A DNA stretch of 64,000 nt, from contig CM075724.1 of assembly GCA_037974335.1 (NCBI GenBank), positions 72,100,850-72,164,849 of the forward strand, read 5' to 3'. The number at the start of each line of letters is the position of its first letter. Positions within the stretch are counted from its first letter, which is position 1. Made by a program: the position numbers and the translations under genes. Of this stretch, positions 1 through 10,640 are shown piece after piece. Origin of the DNA: Prionace glauca (taxonomy: Eukaryota; Chordata; Chondrichthyes; Carcharhiniformes; Carcharhinidae). The notes beneath the pieces were generated by a model. The model was not told the origin of the DNA and did no database searches. It saw nothing but the letters and a program-made list of their open reading frames with translations.

Positions 1-89
1 TGTGATCTCCATGAGCGTTAAGTAACTGCAACAAATTTGTATTCCTTGCATGGAAAATATTTAACAACTTAATCTTAAAGATTAAAGAT

Positions 90-2550
90 CTTAAAGATAC
101 GGACTGGGGTACGCTGTTTAACGGTAGGTCGACGCTGGGTATGTGAGAGTCTCTCAAGGGAAAACTACAATCTTTACAGGAAAGACATGCGCCGGTCAAG
201 AGGAAGGATGGGAAAGGTAGGATTAGAGAGCCGTGGGTAACTAGGGATATTGAGGACCTGGTCAGGAGAAAGAGGGAAGCGTACACTAGATCGAGGCATT
301 TGAGGACAGAGATAGCGTTAGAAGAATACAGAGAATGTAGGAGAGAACTTAAAAGGGGCATCAGAAAGGCAAAAAGGGGCCACGAAATGGCTTTGGCGGG
401 TAGGATTAAGGAAAATCCTAAGGCATTTTACTCTTATATTAGAAACAAAAGGATGGTTAGAGGGAACATTGGTCCTCTCAGGGACAGAGGAGGGGAACTA
501 TGCTTGGAGCCTGGGGGAATGGGGGAGATCTTGAATGAATACTTTGCGTCGGTATTCACTCAGGAGAGGGGTCAGTCCTCTGCTGCTGTGCTTGAGAAGT
601 TTGAGGATCCGTTGAGGGAAATAGTCATCACGAGGGAAGAGGTGTTGGGACTTTTAGACAATATAAAGACGGACAAATCTCCGGGGCCTGATGGCATCTA
701 TCCTAGGCTGCTAAGGGAGGTGAGGGATGAAATTGCTGGGCCTCTGACGCAAATCTTTGTCTCTTCTTTGGACACAGGTGAGGTCCCAGAGGATTGGCGG
801 ATTGCAAATGTTGTACCGTTGTTTAAGAAGGGTCAGAGGGATAACCCAGGGAACTATAGGCCAGTGAGCTTGACTTCAGTTATAGGCAAGATAATGGAGA
901 GGATCCTCAAGGATAGGATGTATGAGCATCTGGAGCGCTGCAATCTGATCAGGGATACGCAGCATGGCTTCGTTACAGGGACGTCGTGCCTTACGAATCT
1001 ATTGGAATTTTTTGAAGAGGTGACAAAAACGGTTGACGAAGGACAAGCCGTTGATGTTGTCTATATGGATTTCAGTAAGGCGTTTGACAAGGTCCCTCAC
1101 AGTAGGCTGATAGAAAAGGTGAAGGCTCATGGGATACAAGGCCAGGTATGTAGATGGGTGAAGAACTGGCTTGGGAGGAGAAGACAGCGGGTAGTAGTGG
1201 AGGGCTCCTTTTCCAATTGGAGGTCTGTCACCAGTGGGGTGCCGCAGGGCTCGGTACTAGGACCTCTACTATTTGTAGTATATATTAATGACTTGGAAGA
1301 GGGGGTAGGTGGTGTGATCAGCAAATTTGCTGATGACACTAAGATGGTTGGATTGGCGGGTACTGAGGAGCAGTGCCTGGCAATGCAACAGGACATAGAT
1401 AGGCTGGTAGATTGGGCAGATAGATGGCAAATGGAATTTAATCCGGAGAAATGCGAGGTGATGCACTTTGGCCGGAATAATGTGGAAGGGAGTTATATGA
1501 TAAAAGGTAGAACTATCCGGAGTATAGATACGCAGAGAGACCTGGGGGTGCAGGTACACAAGTCCCTGAAGGTGTCGGTGCAGGTGCAGAATGTGATGAG
1601 GAAAGCGTATGGCATGTTAGCCTTCATAGGAAGGGGTATGGAATATAAGAGTAGGAGTCTGATGTTGCAGTTGTATAGAACGTTGGTTAGGCCTCACCTG
1701 GAGTACTGCGTCCAGTTCTGGTCGCCGTACTACCGGAAGGATGTAGAGATCCTGGAGAGAGTGCAGAGGAGATTTACCAGGATGTTGCCTGGTATGGAAG
1801 AGCTGTCTTACGAGGAAAGATTGAACGCACTTGGGCTGTTTTCCCTTGAGAGACGTCGGCTGAGGGGGGATTTGATAGAGGTTTATAAGATTATGAAGGG
1901 GACAGATAGAGTAGATGGTGATAAGCTTTTTCCGCTATTAGAAATGGATAGAACGAGGGGTCACGGGCTTAGGGTGAGGGGGGCTAGATATAAGACTAAT
2001 GTTAGAGGGCAGTTTTTCACACAAAGGGTAGTGGGGATGTGGAATGCACTGCCGAGTAAGGTGGTGGAAGCAGGCACGCTAGGGTTGTTCAAGAGTCACT
2101 TGGACAGCCACATGAGTAGTTTACATATAGGGGGATATAGCAGGCCTTATTAAGCATTGTAGGCTTGGGGTCAGTTTAGTCTCAGGGATATAGAGTCTTT
2201 AATAATGAAATTTTTATCCACAGGCACTTACCATCTCGAGGGCATCATGGCAGCACAGAGGCTATCTCTGTTGCTGTGCGGACACATGGAGTTGGGCCTG
2301 TGTCCGTGGGAGTTTGCGCGTTCTCCCCGTGGTTGCGTGGGTTTCCTCCGGGTGCTCCGGTTTCCTCCCACATCCCAAAAATGTGCTTTTAGGCCGATTG
2401 ATTGGGTAACAAATTGTCCCTATATTGGACCTCCCTGATCCTCCCACATTAGGCATAGACTAGAGTCATGAATAGGTCACTAACCATGGGACGGCGGCGC
2501 GGGCTCGTTGGGCCGAAGGGCCTGTTTCCCGTGCTGTTTTGTTCTTTGTT
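90..2550 (+). mobile_element. CR1-clade LINE, family A, 5'-truncated copy
   Basis: The copy begins inside ORF2, at the linker between endonuclease and reverse transcriptase, and runs to a GTTCTTT-type tail near 2550. It aligns along its length with the second family A copy whose matching part is 54.64-57.2 kb. The 3' UTR (2157-2550) holds a block resembling the body of the tRNA-derived elasmobranch SINE, followed by a terminal motif with GGGCTCGTTGGGCCGAAGGG. CR1 elements usually arrive 5'-truncated and end in short oligomer repeats, as here. Low decay of the reading frame suggests a fairly young insertion. Confidence 0.9.
147..2153 (+). CDS. CR1 ORF2 C-terminal part: reverse transcriptase and C-terminal domain
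   Basis: This 668-residue open frame encodes a non-LTR reverse transcriptase that would copy LINE RNA at a nicked chromosomal site. Visible RT blocks in order are [55 protein letters not shown] and the catalytic FADDTK at nt 1326-1337 (about residues 394-397). The conserved CR1 C-terminal domain follows (RPHLEYCVQFWSP, RRRLRGDLIEVYKIM, FFTQRVVGMWNALPS). The endonuclease part is lost by 5' truncation. One in-frame TGA at 144-146 sits where the sister copy has Trp, so the open frame starts just after it; there is no proper start codon. It is retroelement coding sequence, not a host gene. Confidence 0.85.
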   Translation, partial: ESLKGKLQSLQERHAPVKRKDGKGRIREPWVTRDIEDLVRRKREAYTRSRHLRTEIALEEYRECRRELKRGIRKAKRGHEMALAGRIKENPKAFYSYIRNKRMVRGNIGPLRDRGGELCLEPGGMGEILNEYFASVFTQERGQSSAAVLEKFEDPLREIVITREEVLGLLDNIKTDKSPGPDGIYPRLLREVRDEIAGPLTQIFVSSLDTGEVPEDWRIANVVPLFKKGQRDNPGNYRPVSLTSVIGKIMERILKDRMYEHLERCNLIRDTQHGFVTGTSCLTNLLEFFEEVTKTVDEGQAVDVVYMDFSKAFDKVPHSRLIEKVKAHGIQGQVCRWVKNWLGRRRQRVVVEGSFSNWRSVTSGVPQGSVLGPLLFVVYINDLEEGVGGVISKFADDTKMVGLAGTEEQCLAMQQDIDRLVDWADRWQMEFNPEKCEVMHFGRNNVEGSYMIKGRTIRSIDTQRDLGVQVHKSLKVSVQVQNVMRKAYGMLAFIGRGMEYKSRSLMLQLYRTLVRPHLEYCVQFWSPYYRKDVEILERVQRRFTRMLPGMEELSYEERLNALGLFSLERRRLRGDLIEVYKIMKGTDRVDGDKLFPLLEMDRTRGHGLRVRGARYKTNVRGQFFTQRVVGMWNALPSKVVEAGTLGLFKSHLDSHMSSLHIGGYSRPY

Positions 2551-2560
2551 AACATATTTG

Positions 2561-2673
2561 TTAGTGTTTGAACATAGATTCGAGGGTTATTGGGAAACTG
2601 CAGGGAATTAGGACTAATAAATGCATTTTACAAAGAAGCAGTGCAAGCATAATTGATCCAATATCTCCATTGT
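2561..2673 (-). CDS. Candidate transmembrane exon of the NKp30-like gene
   Basis: Downstream of the V exon on the same strand, an AG acceptor at 2674-2675 opens a phase-1 frame reading DNGDIGSIMLALLLCKMHLLV and ending in a stop at 2561-2563. The hydrophobic stretch carries a lysine in its middle, as expected of receptors that pair with ITAM adaptors (NKp30 uses arginine). The phase matches the V exon. Against it: the sequence before the acceptor is purine-rich with almost no pyrimidine tract, the tail is short, and the exon lies against a LINE 3' end. Treat it as a candidate only. Confidence 0.3.
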
Positions 2674-2680
2674 CTGTTGC

Positions 2681-3477
2681 ATGTTTCTCTCTTTTTCGGT
2701 AAGACTTTTCAAAAAGGGTCTTGTTGAGCAAATTGAAATAGGCAATGATCAAAGATTGTTGATTCATAATATATAGTACTATGGGAACACAACTATAGTG
2801 TAAACAATATCTATCCCGGGCCATAGGCTATAGTTGAATGAATTTAGGCTCTCGTCAAATGTTGGTTATAGTTAATTGAGTTCCTTGCATAATTGAGTTT
2901 TGGCAAGGTAACATTTCACAACATAGAAGGACTGTGAAAATCCACTCTAAGCATTCCTAACTTAAAGATTTCTATAGAGTTGTAAAAAATAATTTTGTGC
3001 AGATTTCATCAGTAGCGATTAATCTTACAAGCTCATTACCAAATGTTTGGCTCGCGTTTGGTTCAAACCTTTGTTAGACGGTTCAAATATTTATTGAGGG
3101 AACAATGCATTTATAAGAAATCGTGATATGGCTTTTATCCGGATACTGCAGCTCATTCATGTTAACCCCAAAGTAGGGGCATTGTTCGATCAGTTTCCGA
3201 AGCACTTTAAATGAAATCTAGGTGTGCTAATGTAAGAACCAATAAATCATGTTAAATAGGTATGGCAATTTTCGACTGTACACCTAGAACAATGATTGTA
3301 TATATCTTGGCACGACGACGTTCGATTAACTGAACCACCTTACTGCTGCCTGAAAACAAACAATACACAGATATGGATAAGTCTGTTCCAATATATAAAC
3401 AATTTGAATTTGAGAAATTTCGGCAACATCGCATTATCTATGAGCTTTCCTTTTCCTCGTGCCAGAATGTCACCTAC
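2681..3477. other. Presumed intron or flank of the NKp30-like gene
   Basis: AT-rich unique DNA with no recognised repeat. A T-rich acceptor on the minus strand near 3345-3355 opens a phase-1 frame (SSKVVQLIERRRAKIYTIIV) that stops soon after. It could be a small stalk or tail exon, but nothing else supports it. Confidence 0.3.
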
Positions 3478-3798
3478 CAGATACTTTGATCGTTGAGCCG
3501 GTTCCATTTGCGGTCCTGTTTTCCAGGGTTTTGACACCGCAGTAATACACACCAGCATCGCGGACACTGATATTCAGGAGCTGAAATGAAGCACCCCCTT
3601 GCTCAAAGCGGAGAAATATCTTCCTGTTATCTGGACTTCTGTGCAGAAATCCGATTTCACCCAGTTTCCACCAGTAAACTTCCACATTTAATACATTTTG
3701 AAAAATAGGGAACGTGCAATAGAGGGTGACGTTTGTGCCCAAGACAGCGTTCGTGTTTTCAGGAGCTTGAGAGATTTGGAAATTAGTGCGAATGCCAG
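3478..3798 (-). CDS. NKp30 (NCR3)-like immunoglobulin V-set exon
   Basis: This exon encodes one V-set Ig domain of a probable cell-surface immune receptor. It is 321 bp (107 codons), with AG acceptor at 3799-3800, donor GTAGGT from 3477, and phase 1 at both ends, as usual for Ig domain exons. Cys28 (in GTNVTLYC) and Cys87 (in DAGVYYC) are the disulphide pair, with Trp43/44 in the core. The end, NGTGSTIKV (about residues 98-106), is a J-like strand G. The start (FQISQAPENT) and this end resemble human NKp30 (VSQPPE, GTGNGTRLVV) and Xenopus XMIV. Four N-glycosylation sequons are present. No disruption is seen. The leader exon was not found and the membrane exon is only a candidate. The subfamily call is inference; the V-set call is firm. 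Confidence 0.82.
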
Positions 3799-5854
3799 CT
3801 ATTATAAAACAGAATAATGATTATATGAAAAACACACAGTAGCAGTACAGTTCACAAGATAACAAATAGACATGGGCATTAAACAAGACAGGAAGAAATA
3901 AAACAACCTGTACAAAAGATGGCTATGATCCGCATTAAAATGCCAACATTGAGCCCAGACATATTTGAGAATAGGCAGCCACGTCTTCTCTGCCAAACAG
4001 CACGGTGATTCGCATAGAGATATAATCATTTACTCTGACGTGAACCAGAGGAAATGACACGTAATATCGAAGAGCAGAATTGGAAATATCAAGAGAGACA
4101 CGCTTAGCGTCACAGCGTCTGGCTGCGTTTTCCCAAGTCCCAGTCGAAATGAAGTATGTTTCATTTAGCTCAAAGCTCTCCAACTCATTCAACTATGTTT
4201 CGGACTCAAATGTTATTTAATACAACGAAGTATAACGATGACAGCTATTCCGCATCGTTGTTCAATTGAACATAATAGTTCAAAGTGCGGTGCATGTTTT
4301 AAGGAATAATGGCAACTTAATTGGATGTATCAAATAAATATTGACGAAATAAGTACATACCCGCAGAATATCCAAACCAATGTTTTGCCACCAAGCCCTG
4401 GAGGAAATGTGTGCGTCCGCGGAGTTGGTTCTGTTGGTAATACTGAGTGTATGTGTGTGTGTGTGTGTGTGCGTGTGTGCACGCGCGCGCATGGGGAGGG
4501 GTGTGGCGGGGAGACAGTGGTTTAACTCGTTTAAATTTTCATCGGAAGCATAAAAATCGTCAACGGTATGATGCCGTTTCATTGTCAAATACAGCTTCAT
4601 GGTTTTTCTTCCCTAATAGTCACCTAAGCTTCAATTTTGCTATGGCGTCTTTTATGGCGTCCATCATTGCGAGAAAGAACATTCTGAGTGACTATGCACA
4701 CAACAGGAATAAAACTTACAATCGACGACAAATCTTTTCTGAAATAAGGGGCATAAAACCATCCTGCAAAAGAAGCCTACCTTCATAAGATCGCCGGAGT
4801 CCTATCACAAGCAAATGCGTGAATAGACTTCAGACACTCTCTTTCGACCTTAGAAAAAGTGGCGAGTTTACCGAGAAGAGTGAGGGTTCTCAAAAAAAAA
4901 CACTTAAAGCTACTCGTTTAAAGTTTCCAATTTGCAGTAGCAATGTAATTGATGTTCACATGTAACAAAGCGCCAAGTGAAAGATACATTTGGCCCATCA
5001 AAACAATGAATCACATTATTGCTGAATATCAGTGTCCCAGAAAATTGGACATGTAGGCTGTAAGTCTCAAAGACTTGTGAGTCATATCGAACAACATAAA
5101 ATGTCACTCTTCGCATGACTCAAGACACTGACAGTGTACAAAATGTCTGTTCCTGCAAAACTCAAATCACAGTGATAAACATCAGATTTGATTTGGCGAT
5201 CGGAAAACGTTTGCCGAACAATCCTGATTGCGCTAAGCTTGGAGTGCACATTCAATTTATTGTCATCAATAGAGCTTGTTTTGTGTAAAAATAAGTCCAA
5301 GAGGTGCATACATTGAGAAGCATATCCCTGTTCTTTGCAGAGAGAAGGAACATTAACATACATTGCTACGTTGCCTCTGTTTTAGCTGAACAGGATAGTG
5401 ATTAACTTGGGCAGTGTAACTTGGGCAACATATTGACCAATCAGAGTCAACTTGCCACATTTCACTGCAGCGAGACTTGGCGTTTATCTGTCCGTCATTA
5501 GTTAACAATTGCCAAAGCAACTACCTGTCACTTTCTGTTTGCAACCATTTAGGCCTCTCGTCCCGTGAAGCGCGAACTTCTATTCGCTTTGCATTCGGTA
5601 TTCTGGAGAATGTCTGATGAGTGTAAGCGAAAAGCGTTGACATGGCCCTTCAGAAAATTGAAGCAGACCTTCAGCCGTGATTTGCTGTTCACAGATCCAT
5701 GTTAAGCATCATATTCATGGGTAGATGTTCTTCCTATGGATCATACATCTTTCCCAACCTTCATCAATCTTCGTCTATTGTCACGCGGTTACACAGTTCA
5801 TCATTTCGTTCACAACTGAAGAGTGCAGATTTAAGAAACCTGCAGTCCGCAACA
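3799..5854. other. Presumed 5' intron or upstream flank, no gene seen
   Basis: About 2 kb of mostly unique DNA upstream, in transcription order, of the V exon. It should contain the leader exon if introns are short, but no minus-strand signal-peptide frame with a good donor was found. Minus-strand frames at 3935-4192 and 4910-5116 are open but lack recognisable domains. A TG microsatellite lies at 4449-4492. Confidence 0.5.
4449..4492. repeat. TG/CG dinucleotide microsatellite
   Basis: A run of TG repeats passes into GCGTGTG and then CGCGCG. It is a compound purine-pyrimidine alternating tract. Confidence 0.9.
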
Positions 5855-6088
5855 ATCATCCAGGGTTTCCTCCGGGCGCTCCGGTTTCCTCCCACACCCC
5901 AAAGATGTGCTCTCAGGCTAATCGGTTTTTACCAAATTGACACTATTTCTTCCCTGAATCTGACTGAGTGGGGTTCCATTCATAGATATGCAGGGTAGAA
6001 TAGGTGCAGGGTGATGTGGCGGCGCGGGCTCGTTGGGCCGAAGGGCCTGTTTCCCGTGCTGGATTGTTCTTTGTTCTTTGTTCTTAAA
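5855..6088 (+). mobile_element. CR1 family A, 3' UTR fragment
   Basis: The segment starts in the SINE-like block (GTTTCCTCCGGGCGCTCCGG) and runs to the GGGCTCGTTGGGCCGAAGGG motif and a GTTCTTT repeat tail. It is nearly identical to 7020-7243. No coding part remains. Confidence 0.85.
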
Positions 6089-6448
6089 TCGGTAGAGGTT
6101 TGGGGGACTCGGACCAGGGCCTCTTGGAACATAAAGTTTTATTTCCTTCAGCCGATGAGTATGCAGTACGTACATAACTGAGTTAACAATTTCCTGTTGG
6201 CGCAGCTAGCTTTTGAGTTTACCGTGTCCGAACCTCGAAGGAACTCATTTTGGCTGTGATGTTTGTAATGCCTTGTGATTCAATTAATTCACTGTTGAAT
6301 ATATTGCTAACTCTCAACCCACACATTAAACTGTTTAAGTAGTAGTAACACAATAAACTCTTAATTATTATTAATACGACGTGCTAGCCAGAAAGGCAAA
6401 TAACAAATGAATTCGTAACAGAGGAATTGGTACAGGGGGGAGGGTTTC
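6089..6448. other. Unassigned spacer
   Basis: AT-rich DNA between two family A fragments. No frame or repeat recognised. Confidence 0.5.
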
Positions 6449-7243
6449 AGTATATAAGATAATGAAGGGAATGGATAGAGTTAATAGTGAGAGACTGCTC
6501 CCTAGACTAGATACAAACACGAGAGGTCATCATTTAAGGGTGAGGGGGGAGAGGTATAATTTGGAGGTGAGAGGAAGGTTCTTTACGCAGAGAGTTGTAG
6601 GGGTCTGGAACGCGCTACCGAGTAGGGTGGTGGAGGCAGGAACATTGGACTATTTTAAGATGCAGTTAGATAGGCACATGAGTGAAACGAGAATGGAGGG
6701 ATATGGTAGGGGATATTAATTAGGGTTAAACGTCGGGAGACACCGGAAAGGCAGGCTGTAAGATTAATATTTTGACTTTATTCCACAGGTGGAGGTCCAC
6801 CTCGTGTCAAACGAGGGGCATTCACGCGGCGGGTCGTGCCTGGGCTGCTCTTGGAAGTTCCAGGAGTGGCCTACTACTTCATGTCGGTGTGTGTGCTTGA
6901 TCCTGGACCGGTAGATGGGCGCCGCAACAGCTCAGTGACTAGCACTGCTGGCTGTGCAGGCACATGGATTTGGGCCTGTGTCTGTGGGAGTTTGCGCATT
7001 CTCCCTGTGGTTGCGTGGGTTTCCTCCGGGCGCTCCGGTTTCCTCCCACACCCCAAAAATGTGCTCTCAGGCTAATCGGTTTTTACCAAATTGACACTAT
7101 TTCTTCCCTGAATCTGACTGAGTAGGGTTCCATTCGTAGCCATGCAGGGTAGAATAGGTGCAGGGTGATGTGGCGGCGCGGGCTCGTTGGGCCGAAGGGC
7201 CTGTTTCCCGTGCTGGGTTGTTCTTTGTTCTTTGTTCTTTTAT
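6449..7243 (+). mobile_element. CR1 family A, 3' end with coding remnant
   Basis: This 5'-truncated copy retains the last part of ORF2: an 85-codon frame at 6462-6719 containing GHHLRVRGERYN and FFTQRVVGVWNALPS. The whole family A 3' UTR and the GTTCTTT tail follow. In the UTR, CTCAGTGACTAGCACTGCTG at about 6935 resembles the tRNA-like A-box region of the elasmobranch SINE, showing that the LINE carries a SINE-like module. Confidence 0.88.
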
Positions 7244-7699
7244 CCCTCGGACGCTATGCGAACTTCTGCGGAAGTTTCCACCAGTCCAATTCGATGGACT
7301 GTCAATGTCCAAGGGGGACAAGGGGATGGGGGATTCTCCTGGTGCTGTTGGACAGCATTCAAATTAGAATGGCGGAGAGATGGGAACCTAAGCTGGGAAG
7401 CAAAGGAAGGATCAACAAGGATCGTTTCAAGACGCAAAAATATAGTAAGAGAAAGTGTATGGCGGAATTAAAACAAGGTATAGAAAATGGGGTTGTGGTG
7501 CAATATAAATTCAAGACAACTATCAAAGTTTAAAAGTCAAGGCCGAGGCTTTGTTCCTCAGTGCACAACACATTTACACCAAATGGAAAGGAATTGACAG
7601 CGCATCTAGATTTTAAATTGTCGTGGTAAGCCGCAAGAGCAGAAATGTGGCGACAGGTTCAGAAATTTAGAAACTGAACATTCAGGGCTGTTCGTTATT
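7244..7699. other. Unassigned spacer
   Basis: No domain-bearing frame. Short open frames here are not conserved or recognisable. Confidence 0.45.
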
Positions 7700-7862
7700 T
7701 AGAAAGGATAGACAAAAAGGGAGAGGATGTGGGGTAGCATGGATAGTAAAGGAGAGAATGCGAATGGGGATGAGAAAAATATCAACCATGATTGACTGGC
7801 GAAGCAGACTCGATGGGCCGAATGGCCTCATTCTGCCCCTAGGCCTTATGGCGTTATGGAAT
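7700..7862 (+). mobile_element. LINE 3' tail fragment (CR1-like)
   Basis: The segment contains GACTCGATGGGCCGAATGGC followed by a CTTATGG-type tail, the usual form of CR1-like 3' ends in this window. Confidence 0.6.
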
Positions 7863-8070
7863 GAATGTAATCTTGAGGAAGGAATTTGATTCAGAAAATC
7901 AAAGTGGGGAATATGTACCGTTGAAGATCAGAATCTGCAAAACACAGAACACCTTTCTATTCTTTGTCAGTCGGTCCCAAAACATTAGTAGAGCTGTAAG
8001 GTAATGTTTTTAAACCCAGTGATGTGTGAAACAAATGTGCAACAGTTATCCGAGGCGACATTAATTTGCA

Positions 8071-8139
8071 CGGCTCAAATTACATATTACCTGTAATATT
8101 AACTCCAAAGAGGAGACATGTAAAATTGTTGGAAGAACA
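8071..8139 (+). repeat. 69-bp exact direct repeat, copy 1
   Basis: Identical to 8456-8524 over 69 bases, 385 bp apart. The sequence between the copies is not itself repeated, so this is a short local duplication, not a simple tandem array. Confidence 0.9.
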
Positions 8140-8455
8140 CCCCAAACTAGCGATGGTGTGGTGGAGGAGAAGTTCCTGGAATTTGGGTATAATAGTTTTA
8201 CTCAAATATATTGACGGAACAACCAGACAGCAGGATTTTCCGGAATGGGCACTGTGCAATGAGAAAGTATTAGTTAAAGACCTTGAGGAACAGAGGACAT
8301 GCAACGATATAATTTATCATTAAGCAAGTGTGTGAATTCGTCGAAGCCGAAACTGGTGTCCTGAATCTACATGAAGGGAAATACGAGGCCACCAGGTACG
8401 AATTGGTAAGGGAAGGCTGTGGAACCTCTCTGGTTCAAAAAATAATGAGGAAAGG

Positions 8456-8524
8456 CGGCTCAAATTACATATTACCTGTAATATTAACTCCAAAGAGGAG
8501 ACATGTAAAATTGTTGGAAGAACA
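8456..8524 (+). repeat. 69-bp exact direct repeat, copy 2
   Basis: Exact match of 8071-8139. Perfect identity in otherwise decayed DNA implies a recent duplication. Confidence 0.9.
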
Positions 8525-8939
8525 GAAACCCTCATTATTGGGGGTAATTTAGAATTCAGCAAAATAAGACAAACTCCTTGGTCTAGAAAAGCAATGTTTA
8601 GTAAGAGAGTAAAATTGCAGGGAACATGCCAACTGTTCTGAAAAGTGCCATAAATATTTGAAGATAAAGTATTTCAAAACACAAATAGAATTTCCTTACA
8701 GCCGGAAAACAAGACAATTACAAAGGCAGAAACAAAAATGAACGCATAATGTCGACTTGTCTTCATAAAGGAGGGCACTAATAAACTCTAAGAACGGGCA
8801 GGCAACCAACAGTCTAGTCCGAGGTGGAATTGAAGGAAATTTGTATTAGTAAGAACATGGTGCTGCAGAAATTAATAGTGCAAATGACTAACAAATGAGG
8901 AGGACATGATAATATCCCCCTTAACTATTACAGGATCTG
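8525..8939. other. Unassigned, possibly the 5' part of an old CR1
   Basis: No clear motif. Because a decayed CR1 follows, part of this stretch may be the same element beyond recognition. Confidence 0.35.
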
Positions 8940-10335
8940 AGTCTCGGAATATTGGAAGCATAGATGGTCACCTTGCAAAATCCTATAGAGTGGAACAGTT
9001 TCTACAGATTGGAGGTTGCAAACGTAACCCCGCTACTCTACAGAAGAAGGGAAAGTAAAACAATAGAGTTGAAAAGATCAGATGGCCAGGCATCCACAGT
9101 GTGGAAGATGCTATACTACGTAACACATGATTCCATAACAAGATATAACAAGTAGAGTAGATAAGGGAGAATCATTGGTGCGGTGTAAATGACTTCTTGA
9201 ATGTTTTTGGTAAGGTGAATCTTAAGAAGCTAATGTGCACAATTAGCACATGGGATAAGGATGCAACGTCTTGCCATGGATTCTGAATCGGTCGATAGAG
9301 AGAAAAAAAACCTTTGAAAAATATTTCTTTCCCTATGACAGGTCTTGATTAGTGGTGCAGACATAAGGATTAATGAACAGGTATCAACTGATTCCAAGTT
9401 TCAATTCACGATTCCACCATGACTCATAACTTGGTGGAAATCTAAATGGAGAAGAGCACATAAAGGGTCTTCGAGGTTAATCACTTAAGTAGAGTAATGT
9501 GTAATCTCATGACGGACGCTGTAAAACGTGGCTGATTGTGAGTTGATATACCTCTGTGAGAAAATTTTTAAAAATGCTACGTTGTTGATATATTGGAAGG
9601 ACTGGAGTACAAGGAGGCTTAAGTGTGCCAAACCGTGAAAGTGGAGAACCATGTGCAGCAAGTAATTAGGAAGTAATTAGGTATCTTGGCCTTTCCTTGT
9701 AATAGGATTTGAGTTCAGAATTAGAAATGTTTTCCAATATTTATAAAGGGCCTTGGTGAGCCAACGTCTGGAGTACTGTATTGAGATTCAATCTCTATAT
9801 CTAAGAAAGAACACACTAGCCATAGGACGTATGCAGCGAATTTTATTAGGCTGGTAAGGGGACATGAATGCCCCATAATTATAAACTCTCTTATGAGGAA
9901 AGATTGATGGAAGCAGGCCTGAATACATTAGAGTTGAGAAAGGTGAGAAGAGATCTCATTGAAAGCTATGCAATTCCAACAGGGATGGACAATCTCCGTG
10001 AAGGAAGGCTGTTTTCCTTGTTTGGGATCTCCAGAACAAGGAAACACACTCTCAGAATATGGAGCAAACCATTTAGGACAAAGATGAGAAAAAATGTATT
10101 TTTCCTAAAGTTTGGTTATTCATGAAATTATGCATCAAAGACGGCTTTAAAGGTTAATTCACTGAATGTATTCAAGAAAGAGATGGAATCAATTCAATTT
10201 TAAAGCCATCGAGGGCTAAGCCAAGGTACATAAAGATGGCGTTGATATAGTAGAGATCTGCGATGATCACATGTACTGATGGAGCAGGCGTAATGGGTCC
10301 TACGCCCTACTCCTGCTCTTAGTTTCTATGTAATG
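8940..10335 (+). mobile_element. Old, heavily decayed CR1-like LINE
   Basis: RT-like words are scattered in different frames: FYRLEVANVTPLLYRR near 9000, an ELEYC-like segment near 9765, LSYEERLMEAGLNTLELRKV at 9880-9960, and a C-terminal RTRKHTLRIWSKPFRT near 10040. The 3' end has the CTACGCCCTACTCCTGCTCT type tail at about 10300-10335. Many frame breaks mark it as one of the oldest copies here. Confidence 0.65.
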
Positions 10336-10567
10336 TGACAGCAACGTATCCTTTTCAAAAGCTTGTGGCCTGTTTCGATGAAGCAGCAATCGGCAGTTGT
10401 TGGGTACTTCTACTTTTAACAGATATCATGAAATACCGACATATAACATCGTGAATATCTTCAAATAGTTTGCTAATTCAAATTGCCCGGTGTAGGTTCT
10501 AGTAGTAATGAGATGTATAATACCTGACGCCTGCAGCTTTCCCCATGATACGATATTAAATTGTTAA

Positions 10568-10640
10568 AATGGCGGCGCGGGCTCGTTGGGCTGAAGGGCC
10601 TGTTTCCCGTGCTGCGTTGTTCATTGTTCTTTGTTTATAA
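10568..10640 (+). mobile_element. CR1 family A tail fragment
   Basis: Only the terminal GGCGGCGCGGGCTCGTTGGG motif and the GTTCTTT-type tail remain. Confidence 0.75.

Noticed and set aside
3935-4192. Second Ig-like exon upstream of the V exon
   Set aside because: The peptide has no Cys-Trp-Cys pattern and no fitting splice sites at its edges.
4621-4700. Leader exon for the NKp30-like gene (MFFLAMMDAIKDAIAKLK)
   Set aside because: The segment after Met is charged, not hydrophobic, so it is not a signal peptide.
4910-5363. Ig-like or receptor-like minus-strand frames
   Set aside because: Patterns such as FYVVRYDSQVFETYSLHV look suggestive, but there is no domain signature and the frame is broken between two pieces.
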